Origin: Thalassobacillus cyri
GTDB lineage: Bacteria; Bacillota; Bacilli; Bacillales; Halobacillaceae
NCBI RefSeq assembly: GCF_900107755.1
Contig: NZ_FNQR01000004.1
Coordinates: 1-64,000, forward strand
DNA: 64,000 nt
Reading direction: 5' to 3'
Shown in pieces: positions 36,979-45,632 of this stretch (positions within the stretch are counted from its first letter, which is position 1; every line of letters begins with the position of its first letter). The notes beneath the pieces are model-generated. The model made no database searches and was not told the DNA's origin. It saw only the letters and a list, made by a program, of their open reading frames with translations. Made by a program: the position numbers and the translations under genes.

Positions 36979-37989
36979 ATGGCAAGAAGATTAAAAAGTG
37001 TAGGGTTACTGCTTATCATGTCATTGGTGCTTGTATTAGCTGCATGTTCATCCGCTAGTAAAGAAGGAAACGCAAGTACTGGAGAAGGAGGAGGCGGGTC
37101 TTCTGGCGATAAGCTGGTGATCGGTTTTTCCCAGGTTGGTGCTGAGAGTGAATGGAGGACTGCAAACACCGAATCTATCAAGAGCGCCATTACCGATGCA
37201 GGCCATGAGTTGAAATTCTCAGATGCCCAGCAAAAACAGGAAAACCAAATCAAAGCAATCCGTTCATTTATCGCGCAAAAAGTCGATGCAATCGTGTTCT
37301 CTCCAGTAGTAGAAACTGGGTTTGAAACAGTACTGAAGGAAGCGAAAGATGCAGGAATTCCGGTATTCCTTGCTGACAGAGCGGTAGATATCGAGGATGA
37401 CTCTTTATGGGTGACTTTCCTTGGCTCTGACTTTGTGGAAGAAGGAAGAAAGGCTGCTAACTGGCTTGCCGAAGAGATGGAAGGGGTAGAAGGCGATATT
37501 AATATCGTGGAACTTCAAGGTACTGTCGGATCTGCGCCGGCTATTGACCGTAAAGAAGGTTTTGAAGAAGTTATGGCTGAGCATCCGAACTTCAAAATCA
37601 TCAAATCTCAATCCGGAGACTTTACCCGTGCCAAAGGGAAGGAAGTCATGGAAGCATTCTTAAAGTCTGAAGGAGAAAACATCGATGTCCTTTACTCGCA
37701 TAACGATGACATGGCGATCGGTGCGATTCAGGCCATTGAAGAATACGGCTTGAAGCCGGGCGAAGATATTAAGGTTATCGGTGTGGACGCTGTGAAAGGT
37801 GCATTTGAAGCGATGGCTGCCGGCAAGATGAATGTTACCGTTGAATGTAACCCGTTGTTTGGACCTCAGCTTGTCGATTTGATCGAAGCGCATGCTGCAG
37901 GGGAAACACTTGAAAAGCGAATTTCTGTAAAAGAAAGTATTTACACAATGGATCAAGCGGAAGAGCTTCTTCCAACTCGTAAGTACTAA
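36979..37989 (+). CDS. ytfQ: Furanose-type sugar ABC transporter, binding lipoprotein YtfQ
   Basis: A 336-aa binding protein with a lipobox (VLAACSS) and Gly/Ser linker. Its body follows E. coli YtfQ closely: IGFSQVGAESEWR, QQKQENQIKAIRSFIAQ, LQGTVGSAPAIDRKEGF and SQSGDFTRAKGKEVME. YtfQ binds D-galactofuranose and is a CUT2 (monosaccharide) importer. Next to arabinanases, the furanose form of L-arabinose is the likely ligand, since it differs from galactofuranose only by lack of the terminal carbon (inference). A terminator-like hairpin follows, which would keep this subunit in excess. Confidence 0.9.
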   Translation: MARRLKSVGLLLIMSLVLVLAACSSASKEGNASTGEGGGGSSGDKLVIGFSQVGAESEWRTANTESIKSAITDAGHELKFSDAQQKQENQIKAIRSFIAQKVDAIVFSPVVETGFETVLKEAKDAGIPVFLADRAVDIEDDSLWVTFLGSDFVEEGRKAANWLAEEMEGVEGDINIVELQGTVGSAPAIDRKEGFEEVMAEHPNFKIIKSQSGDFTRAKGKEVMEAFLKSEGENIDVLYSHNDDMAIGAIQAIEEYGLKPGEDIKVIGVDAVKGAFEAMAAGKMNVTVECNPLFGPQLVDLIEAHAAGETLEKRISVKESIYTMDQAEELLPTRKY

Positions 37990-38003
37990 TAAAATAATGG
38001 CCA

Positions 38004-38036
38004 AGCCGCTTAAATCATATTTGAGCGGCTGTTTTT
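38004..38036 (+). terminator. Attenuating hairpin between ytfQ and ytfR
   Basis: AGCCGCTTAAA (38004-38014) pairs with TTTGAGCGGCT (38020-38030) with one wobble, then GTTTTT. Leaky terminators after binding-protein genes are common in ABC operons. Confidence 0.75.
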
Positions 38037-38067
38037 CTAACAAGAATATCAAATAGGAGGTATCACC

Positions 38068-39585
38068 TTGGAGATAGCCATTCCGAAACTAGAGATGAAG
38101 GGAATCACCAAAACATTTCCTGGAGTCAAAGCGTTATCGAATGTCAGCTTGCGTTTATTCCCGGGAGAGGTACATGCCTTAATGGGTGAAAACGGTGCCG
38201 GGAAATCGACCCTGATTAAAGTGCTGACCGGGGTTTATACAAAAGACGAAGGAACCGTCACGCTGGACGGCAGGTCTGTCGAAGTGTCGACTCCGCTTGA
38301 AGCACAAAATCTCGGAATAAGTACTGTTTATCAGGAAGTAAACCTGTGTACGAATTTGTCCGTTGTTGAAAATATCTTCATTGGCCACGAAATCATGAAA
38401 AAAGGCAAAATCGACTGGAAAGAAATGAACCGGAGAGCGGAAAAACTATTGACGGAACTCAACCTGGATATCGATGTTTCGAAAACGCTCGGTTCCTATT
38501 CCGTCGCCATTCAGCAGATGGTGGCAATTGTCCGCGCTTTGAATGTCCAGGCAAAGGTGCTGATTTTGGATGAACCAACATCGAGTCTTGATTTGAATGA
38601 AGTGCGAAAGCTGTTCTCTGTCATTCGGAAACTGAAGAACGATGGCCTTTGCATCGTGTTTATAAGCCACTTCCTTGACCAAATCTATGAAATTACAGAT
38701 CGGTTGACCGTTTTGCGAAACGGCGAATGGATTGGCGAATACAAGACAGAGTCTCTGCCACGATACGAATTGATTTCGAAAATGATCGGGAAGGAGTTTA
38801 ACAATAGTAAATCGATTACAGATAATCTTGCGCTGACGAACAAGGGCGACTATGAAACAGTGCTTGCAGCGGAACAGCTTTCTAAAACTGGGAAAATTCA
38901 GCCTTTTAACCTGGAACTTCGCAAAGGTGAGATCATGGGTCTTGCTGGTTTGCTTGGTTCGGGAAGGTCAGAGCTTGCCAGGCTGCTGTTCGGTGCTGAT
39001 AAAGCCGACAGCGGTACGGTGAGGATCAAAGGAAAAAAGGTGTATCTGAATTCTCCGAAACAGGCTATTGCCAACAACATTGCCTTTTCCTCGGAAAACC
39101 GGAAATCAGAAGGAATTATCAGTGATTTGTCGATCCGCGAAAATATGATTCTGGCCGTGCAGGGAAGAAAGGGCTGGTTTAATTATATCTCGAGAAAACG
39201 GCAGGAAGAAATGGTAGATGAATATATCAAACTGTTGAACATCAATCCTCCTAATCCCGAGCAGTTGATTAAGAACTTGAGCGGGGGCAACCAGCAGAAG
39301 GTGCTTCTGGCCAGATGGCTTTTAACCAACCCGGACTTACTTATTCTTGATGAGCCGACCCGCGGTATCGATATCGGGGCCAAAGCAGAGATTCAGAAGC
39401 TGATGCTGTCATTAAGTGAAGAGGGCATGTCGATTGTCTTTATTTCGGCCGAGCTGGAAGAAATTTTGCGTACGTGCAGCCGGATTTCCGTTTTACGGGA
39501 TCATAAAAAGGTATCGGAACTGGAAAACCGGGAGGAAATCAAGCAGCAGGATATTATGAAAGAAATAGCGGGAGGAGTGGGTTGA
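38068..39585 (+). CDS. ytfR: Furanose-type sugar ABC transporter, ATPase YtfR
   Basis: A 505-aa tandem ATPase of the CUT2 class. First half: Walker A GENGAGKST near residues 41-49, the ABC signature replaced by the degenerate YSVAIQQMV, and Walker B ILDEPTSSLD. Second half: a degenerate P-loop (GLLGSGRSELAR), the signature LSGGNQQKV and Walker B LILDEPTRGID. It powers import through the two permeases. A TTG start with AGGAGGT upstream. Confidence 0.93.
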   Translation: MEIAIPKLEMKGITKTFPGVKALSNVSLRLFPGEVHALMGENGAGKSTLIKVLTGVYTKDEGTVTLDGRSVEVSTPLEAQNLGISTVYQEVNLCTNLSVVENIFIGHEIMKKGKIDWKEMNRRAEKLLTELNLDIDVSKTLGSYSVAIQQMVAIVRALNVQAKVLILDEPTSSLDLNEVRKLFSVIRKLKNDGLCIVFISHFLDQIYEITDRLTVLRNGEWIGEYKTESLPRYELISKMIGKEFNNSKSITDNLALTNKGDYETVLAAEQLSKTGKIQPFNLELRKGEIMGLAGLLGSGRSELARLLFGADKADSGTVRIKGKKVYLNSPKQAIANNIAFSSENRKSEGIISDLSIRENMILAVQGRKGWFNYISRKRQEEMVDEYIKLLNINPPNPEQLIKNLSGGNQQKVLLARWLLTNPDLLILDEPTRGIDIGAKAEIQKLMLSLSEEGMSIVFISAELEEILRTCSRISVLRDHKKVSELENREEIKQQDIMKEIAGGVG

Positions 39586-39586
39586 T

Positions 39587-40636
39587 ATGTTGAAATCAAG
39601 ACTATTCTGGCCCATCCTCGTCCTCGTTATCATCCTTGCCATCAACTTATTTGTCGATCCGGGCTTTTTTAAGGTCGAAGTGAAAAATGGCCATTTGACC
39701 GGAAGTCTCGTGGATATCGTCAACCGTGGGGCACCGCTCATCCTGATTTCAATCGGGATGACGCTTGTGATTGCCACCAAAGGGATCGACCTTGGGGTTG
39801 GATCGGTGGTTGCCATGTCCGGGGCGATGGCGGCGATGACAATCGGACAGAGTATGGCATCGGATACCAGTTTAACACCGTTGTTTATTGCAATCGCTGC
39901 AGCGCTCGGTCTGTCGCTCGCAGCAGGTTTATGGAATGGGCTATTAGTATCGCGGATCGGAATTCAGCCGATTGTCGCCACGTTGATTTTGATGGTGGCA
40001 GGACGAGGGATTGCACAGTTGATTACGAACGGGCAAATTACCACGATTTATTATGAGCCTTATTCCTTTATTGGTGGAGGCTATTTGCTTACCATTCCGT
40101 TTTCCGTCTATTTGGTGGCTGCCGTTTTGGCGATAGCCTTGTTTATGACGAAAAAGACAGCACTCGGTCTCTTCATTCAATCGGTCGGATCCAACCCAGA
40201 AGCGAGTCGGCTGGCAGGAATTAATTCGAAAAATATCATCCTATTAGTCTATGTATTTTCCGGTTTCTGTGCCGGTGTCGGTGGCTTGATTCTAAGCTCA
40301 AACGTGGCCAGTGCCGATGGAAACAACGCTGGATTGTGGTTTGAACTTGATGCCATCCTGGCCGTCGTCATCGGCGGTACATCGCTTATGGGCGGAAGGT
40401 TCTTCTTGATGGGATCTGTGATTGGAGCGTTGATCATTCAAAGTTTGACAACAACGATTTACTCGATCGGCATTCCGCCGGAAACAAACCTGTTGGTAAA
40501 AGCGATTGTTGTCATCATCGTATGTTTGCTTCAGTCATCGGAATTCAGGCAGAAAGTGCTGCGTCCGCGTACGAGAAAGCCGCTTAAAAAAGAACCAGAA
40601 AACAGCAGTAATGAACAAGAGGTGAAGATCTCATGA
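39587..40636 (+). CDS. ytfT: Furanose-type sugar ABC transporter, permease YtfT
   Basis: A 349-aa BPD_transp_2 permease with about nine or ten spans. The motif ATKGIDLGVGSVVAMSGA and the C-terminal ELDAILAVVIGGTSLMGGRF are characteristic of CUT2 permeases. It starts 1 bp after ytfR. Pairing of two different permeases (this and the next gene) is the mark of the YtfQRT-YjfF class, whereas ribose and xylose systems use a homodimer. Confidence 0.92.
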   Translation: MLKSRLFWPILVLVIILAINLFVDPGFFKVEVKNGHLTGSLVDIVNRGAPLILISIGMTLVIATKGIDLGVGSVVAMSGAMAAMTIGQSMASDTSLTPLFIAIAAALGLSLAAGLWNGLLVSRIGIQPIVATLILMVAGRGIAQLITNGQITTIYYEPYSFIGGGYLLTIPFSVYLVAAVLAIALFMTKKTALGLFIQSVGSNPEASRLAGINSKNIILLVYVFSGFCAGVGGLILSSNVASADGNNAGLWFELDAILAVVIGGTSLMGGRFFLMGSVIGALIIQSLTTTIYSIGIPPETNLLVKAIVVIIVCLLQSSEFRQKVLRPRTRKPLKKEPENSSNEQEVKIS

Positions 40637-41619
40637 TGTCCTGGCAGCTCAATAAAAAATATTACCCGCTCTTAGTAACGATCGGTTTATTTATTCTTAT
40701 GTTTTTATATGGTTCGATCAATTATACCGGTTTTGCATCGCCGCAAGTCGTATTGAACCTGTTTATTGATAACGCCTTTCTGATCATCGTCGCTGTCGGA
40801 ATGACGTTTGTGATTTTGTCCGGGGGAATTGATCTGTCCGTAGGTTCAGTGATTGCCTTGACGAGCATGGTGACAGCCATCCTGCTTCAGGCCAACGTAT
40901 CACCGGTCATAGTTATCCCGGCTGCTTTGCTGATCGGACCGATTCTTGGGGTGATGATGGGCAGTCTCATCCATTTTTACAATCTCCAGCCATTTATCGT
41001 CACACTGGCGGGGATGTTTTTGGCACGCGGGCTGAGTTATGTGATCAGTGTCGAGACGATTGCGGTCTCTGATCCATTTTTTCAGTTCATGGCCAATACC
41101 AAAATTTATTTCGGTAACTTTTATATTTCGATCAGTGTGCTGATTGCCCTTGCTATCGTGGCGGCAGCCATCTTTTTGGCCCATTACACCAAGTTTGGGA
41201 GAAACGTCTACGCCATCGGAGGAAACGAACAGTCTGCCTTGCTGATGGGACTTCCGGTAGGAAGAACCAAGATTCTCATTTATACGCTGAGCGGGTTCTG
41301 TTCTTCGCTTGCCGGGCTTGTGTTTACGTTTTACATGTTATCAGGATACGGACTGCATGCGAATGGCTTGGAATTGGATGCTATTGCAGCGGTAGTCATC
41401 GGCGGTACGCTCTTAACAGGCGGAGTCGGTTACGTTGCCGGTAGTGTTGTCGGTGTCTTGATATTGGGAATCATCCAGACATTGATCGTGTTTGAAGGAA
41501 CACTCAGCTCCTGGTGGACAAAAATAGCAATCGGCGTTTTGCTGTTATTATTTATTGTCTTTCAGCGCTTGAGCTCGGTCAGAGGAAGAAGCAAAAGCCA
41601 AACCGTTACACAGCATTGA
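40633..41619 (+). CDS. yjfF: Furanose-type sugar ABC transporter, permease YjfF
   Basis: A 328-aa second CUT2 permease with ILSGGIDLSVGSVIALTS and ELDAIAAVVIGGTLLTGGVG. It overlaps ytfT by 4 bp (ATGA). No terminator is visible between its stop and the first GH43 gene 82 bp downstream, so the arabinanase genes may be transcribed together with the importer. Confidence 0.92.
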   Translation: MMSWQLNKKYYPLLVTIGLFILMFLYGSINYTGFASPQVVLNLFIDNAFLIIVAVGMTFVILSGGIDLSVGSVIALTSMVTAILLQANVSPVIVIPAALLIGPILGVMMGSLIHFYNLQPFIVTLAGMFLARGLSYVISVETIAVSDPFFQFMANTKIYFGNFYISISVLIALAIVAAAIFLAHYTKFGRNVYAIGGNEQSALLMGLPVGRTKILIYTLSGFCSSLAGLVFTFYMLSGYGLHANGLELDAIAAVVIGGTLLTGGVGYVAGSVVGVLILGIIQTLIVFEGTLSSWWTKIAIGVLLLLFIVFQRLSSVRGRSKSQTVTQH

Positions 41620-41701
41620 CTTTCGTTCAGGAAGGGAGGTGTTAAAAACTTGGTGATTTAACCTGGTACGACTAAAACTGTATTAAAGAAAGGAGCGCAT
41701 A

Positions 41702-44700
41702 ATGATACGCAGGAAAAACAGTTTATACATTTTGTTAAGTTTTCTTCTCCTACTTACTGCCATTCCGAATGCTTTCGTGCCTTCCGCAACTGCGGCAGAA
41801 GCAGACGGTTTGATCTTGCATTATGATATGAAAGCCATTAGTGAAAACGGTGATGACAAGATTATTCCGGATGTCGCTGGAGATGGAGCATTTGACGGTA
41901 CTTTCAAAAATCCGGACAACGGGCAATTGATGACCAACGGTGAAGCCGGATATGTTGCCTTTAATGGCGGTGATTCCAATTCCGACAGTGGTTATATTGA
42001 AATTCCGAAAAACGAAGATGGAGCCGATTTGTTAAGCGGCTTGGAAGACGTGACGGTCTCCGCGCTCGTCAATTGGACCAATGATGGAGCAAACCGCTGG
42101 ATATACGGCTTCGGAAAGGTTTCCAGCGACATTGCGAACGGCAACAGCTACTTTTTTGCCACACCGAGACATGGAAGCAATAATACGGCCGCGGCTGGAA
42201 TTTCGGAAGCTGGCTGGAGAAGTGAAGCACTGATCAGAGGAAATCAGCCATTGGAATCCGGCAGTTGGCAAGTCATGACAACGGTATTCTCCGGTTCCGA
42301 TGACACGTTGACACTTTATGTAAACGGGCAAGAGGTTGCGACTGGCTCTGCACAAGGGAAAAAGTTAGCCGACATCATTGATTCTTCGGCCGATTTTTCC
42401 GGGTTCATCGGAAAATCGATTTTTCAGAACGACTCTTACTTTAAAGGGATGATTGGTGACTTCCGGGTTTACAACAAGGCTTTAAACCCTGATCAAGTAG
42501 CGGCTTTATCGGTTGAAACAGCAGAAAAGGCAGATCAAATCAACCAGCTTGTCCTTGATGATGCGGCACAATCACTGGATGTTTCCGAGTACTTGGCTGA
42601 AGGTGACGCCAGTACGAAAGAAATCACAAAAGACTTAACACTCCCGGGAACTGGAAAGTATGGTGTCGCTGTTTCCTGGTCTTCCAGCGATACGAATATC
42701 ATTTCCTATGACGGGACGGTAACACGCCCGGCGGCAGGAGAGCCGGCAGGAGAGGTCGAGCTTACTGCAGATCTATCCTACGAAGGCCTGGAAACAACAA
42801 AAACGTTCGATGTGGTCGTATTAAGTGAATATACCGATCGACAAAAGGCGGAGCTCGATGCCGATGACGTCATCGTGTATAACCAGGATAATGTGAAAGG
42901 CAATCTTCACTTGGCGACAGACGGGGAAAACGGTTCTGCGATTACTTGGGGATCATCCCACCCTGACATTATCAAAGGAACCGCCGAAGCCGTTGACGAT
43001 CCGAACAAGCTTGGCGTTGTCAACCGTCCGGAAATAGATACAGAGGTTACGCTGACCGCAACGATCTCGAGCGGTGAAGCTGAAATCGAAAAGACATTTG
43101 ACGTGACGGTTATCGCAGATCCCGGCGAAAAGGAATATGATGCGTACTTCTTCTCGTATTTTACTGGAGAGTATGAAGGTGGAGAAGAAATTTCGTTTGC
43201 AACAGCCAAAGATCCATTGCACTGGGAAGCATTGAACAACGGCCAGTCCGTCATCCAGTCGACGATGGGTGAAAAAGGATTGCGCGACCCATTTGTGATG
43301 CGCTCTCCTGAAGGCGATAAATTTTACATGATCGCCACCGACTTGAAGATGGGCGAAAGCACCAACTTTGACCAGGCCCAGATTACTGGAAGCCATTCGA
43401 TCATGGTCTGGGAATCTGACGACCTAGTAAACTGGAGCGAGCAGAGAATGGTCGAAGTGGCACCAGAAAATGGCGGAAACACGTGGGCACCGGAAGCTTT
43501 TTATAACGAAAAAACTGGTGAATATGTCGTGTTCTGGGCATCTTCCATCCCTAACGAAGAAACGTACGGCAATTATCCGAACGGCAGGCCTAATGGCCAG
43601 TACAATGTCATGTACTATGCGACGACAAGAGATTTCTATGAATTCTCTGAGCCGAAAGTGATGATCGACGATTCCTTCCCGACCATCGATACGAGCTTCA
43701 TTCAAGACGGGGAAACACTTTACCGATTCACCAAATCAGAAGTGAACTACAAAGTTTATTACGAAAAAGCAACCAATATCTTCGATGACTTGGATGGCAT
43801 TGAAGAAAACGGCTTCCAATTCGAACCGGTCGCAGGCACGAAAGACGGCAATCGCGGCTTGATCGGCCATGGTGGAAACAACGAAGGGCAGACGGTCTTC
43901 AAAGATATCCATGAAGACAAATGGTACCTGTTCCTCGATTCGTGGCCATATCATGTTCGCTGGACGACCGATTTGTCTGACGGCGAACAGTTGGTAAACA
44001 ACGTTGTACCAGCATCCGAGTATGCCCTGCCCCCGGGACCTCGTCATGGCACAGTGATTCCAATCACCAATGAAGAATATGATGCCCTTCAAGAAAAATG
44101 TGGCATGGATTCTCCAAAGTCAGTCGAAAAGCCCGTCGTCCACTATACATTCGACGGTGACGATATAGACGGCGAGACGGTCAAAGACGTATCAGGCAAT
44201 GGCCATGATGCGCAGCTAGTCGGCGGAGCAACAATTGATTCTGACGCTGTCGATTTGGACGGATCTACCGGTTATGTGGAAATGCCGGAAAACTTGATTC
44301 AAGATTTGGTCTTGGAAAACATGACGATGTCTACTTGGGTCCAGGTCGATTCAGACCAGGAGGACCAGCGGATTTTCGACTTCTCTTCGGAAACAGGAAG
44401 AGTAGCAAACCGTAACACGATGTATTTGAGCACAAAGGGTGATACAGGCAGTCTCGAGTTTGCGGTCGTCACACCGTTTACAGAAAAATTTGGAAGCGAA
44501 TCTTCCAAACTAGGTGCCAGTTATAAATATGCACTTCGGGCAGCAAGCATGTCGACCGGCGAATGGCATCATGTAGCTGTAACCATGAACGACTTTAATG
44601 CCAGCCTCTACGTAGATGGGGAAGAAGTGGCCAACAGTTCCGTATTTAATATGGAACCAAGGATGCTGATGGAAACAACTTTGAATGCGCTTGGAAAGTC

Positions 44701-45334
44701 GCGAAGAGATGCCCACAGTTTATTCGATGGGAAGTTCGATGACTTCCGAGTCTACAACCGCGCGCTTTCGGCAAATGAAATTGCTGAATTGACAGAATCG
44801 GCCGACAAATCTGCACCGACAGCTCCGACAAATGTCGATGCATCGGCAATTTCGGCAAATGAAATCGAACTAAACTGGAAAGCATCTACTGATAACGTTG
44901 GGGTAACTGATTACACTGTATATCGTGACGGTAAACAAGTCGTGAAAACTACAGAGACCACGTTCAAAGACACCAGCTTAACAGATGCAACTACCTATGA
45001 ATACACGATCACGGCTTCAGACGCTGCCGGCAACGTTTCGGAAGCAAGTGAATCGGTAAGTGCTACAACTAAGACAAGCCTCTCGTATCTTCAAGAATAT
45101 ACAGACCAATATGTAGAAAACGGAGAAGTGGAAGTTCCGTTAGTGAAAAAATTGACCAACAGCTTGAAGCAAGTCCTCCACCACCAGGCCAAAGGCCACG
45201 AAGAACAAGCCGTAAAACACCTTGAAAATTACGTATACCATCTGGAACAAGCAAAAACGAACCAACTCTCAGATGACGCCAAAGCAGCGTTGAACAAGCG
45301 GGCAGAGCTTTTGATCGATCAGGGTCTAGAATAA
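41702..45334 (+). CDS. Secreted multidomain GH43 arabinanase/arabinofuranosidase 1 with FIMAH domain
   Basis: A 1210-aa extracellular enzyme. Signal peptide 1-32 (cleavage near ATAA-EA); LamG/concanavalin-like domain about 35-275; two bacterial Ig-like repeats about 280-375 and 379-475; GH43 five-bladed propeller about 477-798 (LRDPFVMRSPEGDKF, NTWAPEAFY, PRHGTV); second LamG about 810-1030; fibronectin type III about 1038-1124; C-terminal FIMAH helical domain 1126-1210. GH43 enzymes of this context attack alpha-L-arabinofuranosyl bonds in arabinan. The FIMAH domain may mediate surface attachment; there is no LPXTG or SLH. AAAGGAG precedes the ATG. The exact specificity (endo or exo) is unknown. 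Confidence 0.88.
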   Translation: MIRRKNSLYILLSFLLLLTAIPNAFVPSATAAEADGLILHYDMKAISENGDDKIIPDVAGDGAFDGTFKNPDNGQLMTNGEAGYVAFNGGDSNSDSGYIEIPKNEDGADLLSGLEDVTVSALVNWTNDGANRWIYGFGKVSSDIANGNSYFFATPRHGSNNTAAAGISEAGWRSEALIRGNQPLESGSWQVMTTVFSGSDDTLTLYVNGQEVATGSAQGKKLADIIDSSADFSGFIGKSIFQNDSYFKGMIGDFRVYNKALNPDQVAALSVETAEKADQINQLVLDDAAQSLDVSEYLAEGDASTKEITKDLTLPGTGKYGVAVSWSSSDTNIISYDGTVTRPAAGEPAGEVELTADLSYEGLETTKTFDVVVLSEYTDRQKAELDADDVIVYNQDNVKGNLHLATDGENGSAITWGSSHPDIIKGTAEAVDDPNKLGVVNRPEIDTEVTLTATISSGEAEIEKTFDVTVIADPGEKEYDAYFFSYFTGEYEGGEEISFATAKDPLHWEALNNGQSVIQSTMGEKGLRDPFVMRSPEGDKFYMIATDLKMGESTNFDQAQITGSHSIMVWESDDLVNWSEQRMVEVAPENGGNTWAPEAFYNEKTGEYVVFWASSIPNEETYGNYPNGRPNGQYNVMYYATTRDFYEFSEPKVMIDDSFPTIDTSFIQDGETLYRFTKSEVNYKVYYEKATNIFDDLDGIEENGFQFEPVAGTKDGNRGLIGHGGNNEGQTVFKDIHEDKWYLFLDSWPYHVRWTTDLSDGEQLVNNVVPASEYALPPGPRHGTVIPITNEEYDALQEKCGMDSPKSVEKPVVHYTFDGDDIDGETVKDVSGNGHDAQLVGGATIDSDAVDLDGSTGYVEMPENLIQDLVLENMTMSTWVQVDSDQEDQRIFDFSSETGRVANRNTMYLSTKGDTGSLEFAVVTPFTEKFGSESSKLGASYKYALRAASMSTGEWHHVAVTMNDFNASLYVDGEEVANSSVFNMEPRMLMETTLNALGKSRRDAHSLFDGKFDDFRVYNRALSANEIAELTESADKSAPTAPTNVDASAISANEIELNWKASTDNVGVTDYTVYRDGKQVVKTTETTFKDTSLTDATTYEYTITASDAAGNVSEASESVSATTKTSLSYLQEYTDQYVENGEVEVPLVKKLTNSLKQVLHHQAKGHEEQAVKHLENYVYHLEQAKTNQLSDDAKAALNKRAELLIDQGLE

Positions 45335-45345
45335 ACAGTAGATTA

Positions 45346-45403
45346 GCGGAGGGTGGGGGCTCCCGGATTTGGAAGCCACTTCCCGCTCGCTTTCTGTGTT
45401 TTT
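45346..45403 (+). terminator. Imperfect GC-rich hairpin between GH43 genes 1 and 2
   Basis: GCGGAGGGTGG (45346-45356) can pair with CCACTTCCCGC (45376-45386) using wobbles and one mismatch, followed by a T-rich stretch. Possibly a partial terminator. The rest of the 298-bp gap shows no gene or clear promoter. Confidence 0.45.
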
Positions 45404-45632
45404 GGAAATGATCAGTCATTTTGCCGCAAATCCTGTGAAAAGTCGGGAGATTGACGGCGAAAAACCACATTCAACCCGAAAGCCATCTGAGCTAATTGAA
45501 AAAGCCCGATTGTTGTGGGAACTGGGCAATTAATATCCAGCTTGTCATCATAATGAAAGGGGTGATAAAGGGGCAAAGCAATGATCACACAGTAGAAATC
45601 AGATTCATTGTTTAATAGGGAGGAGTAGCTAG

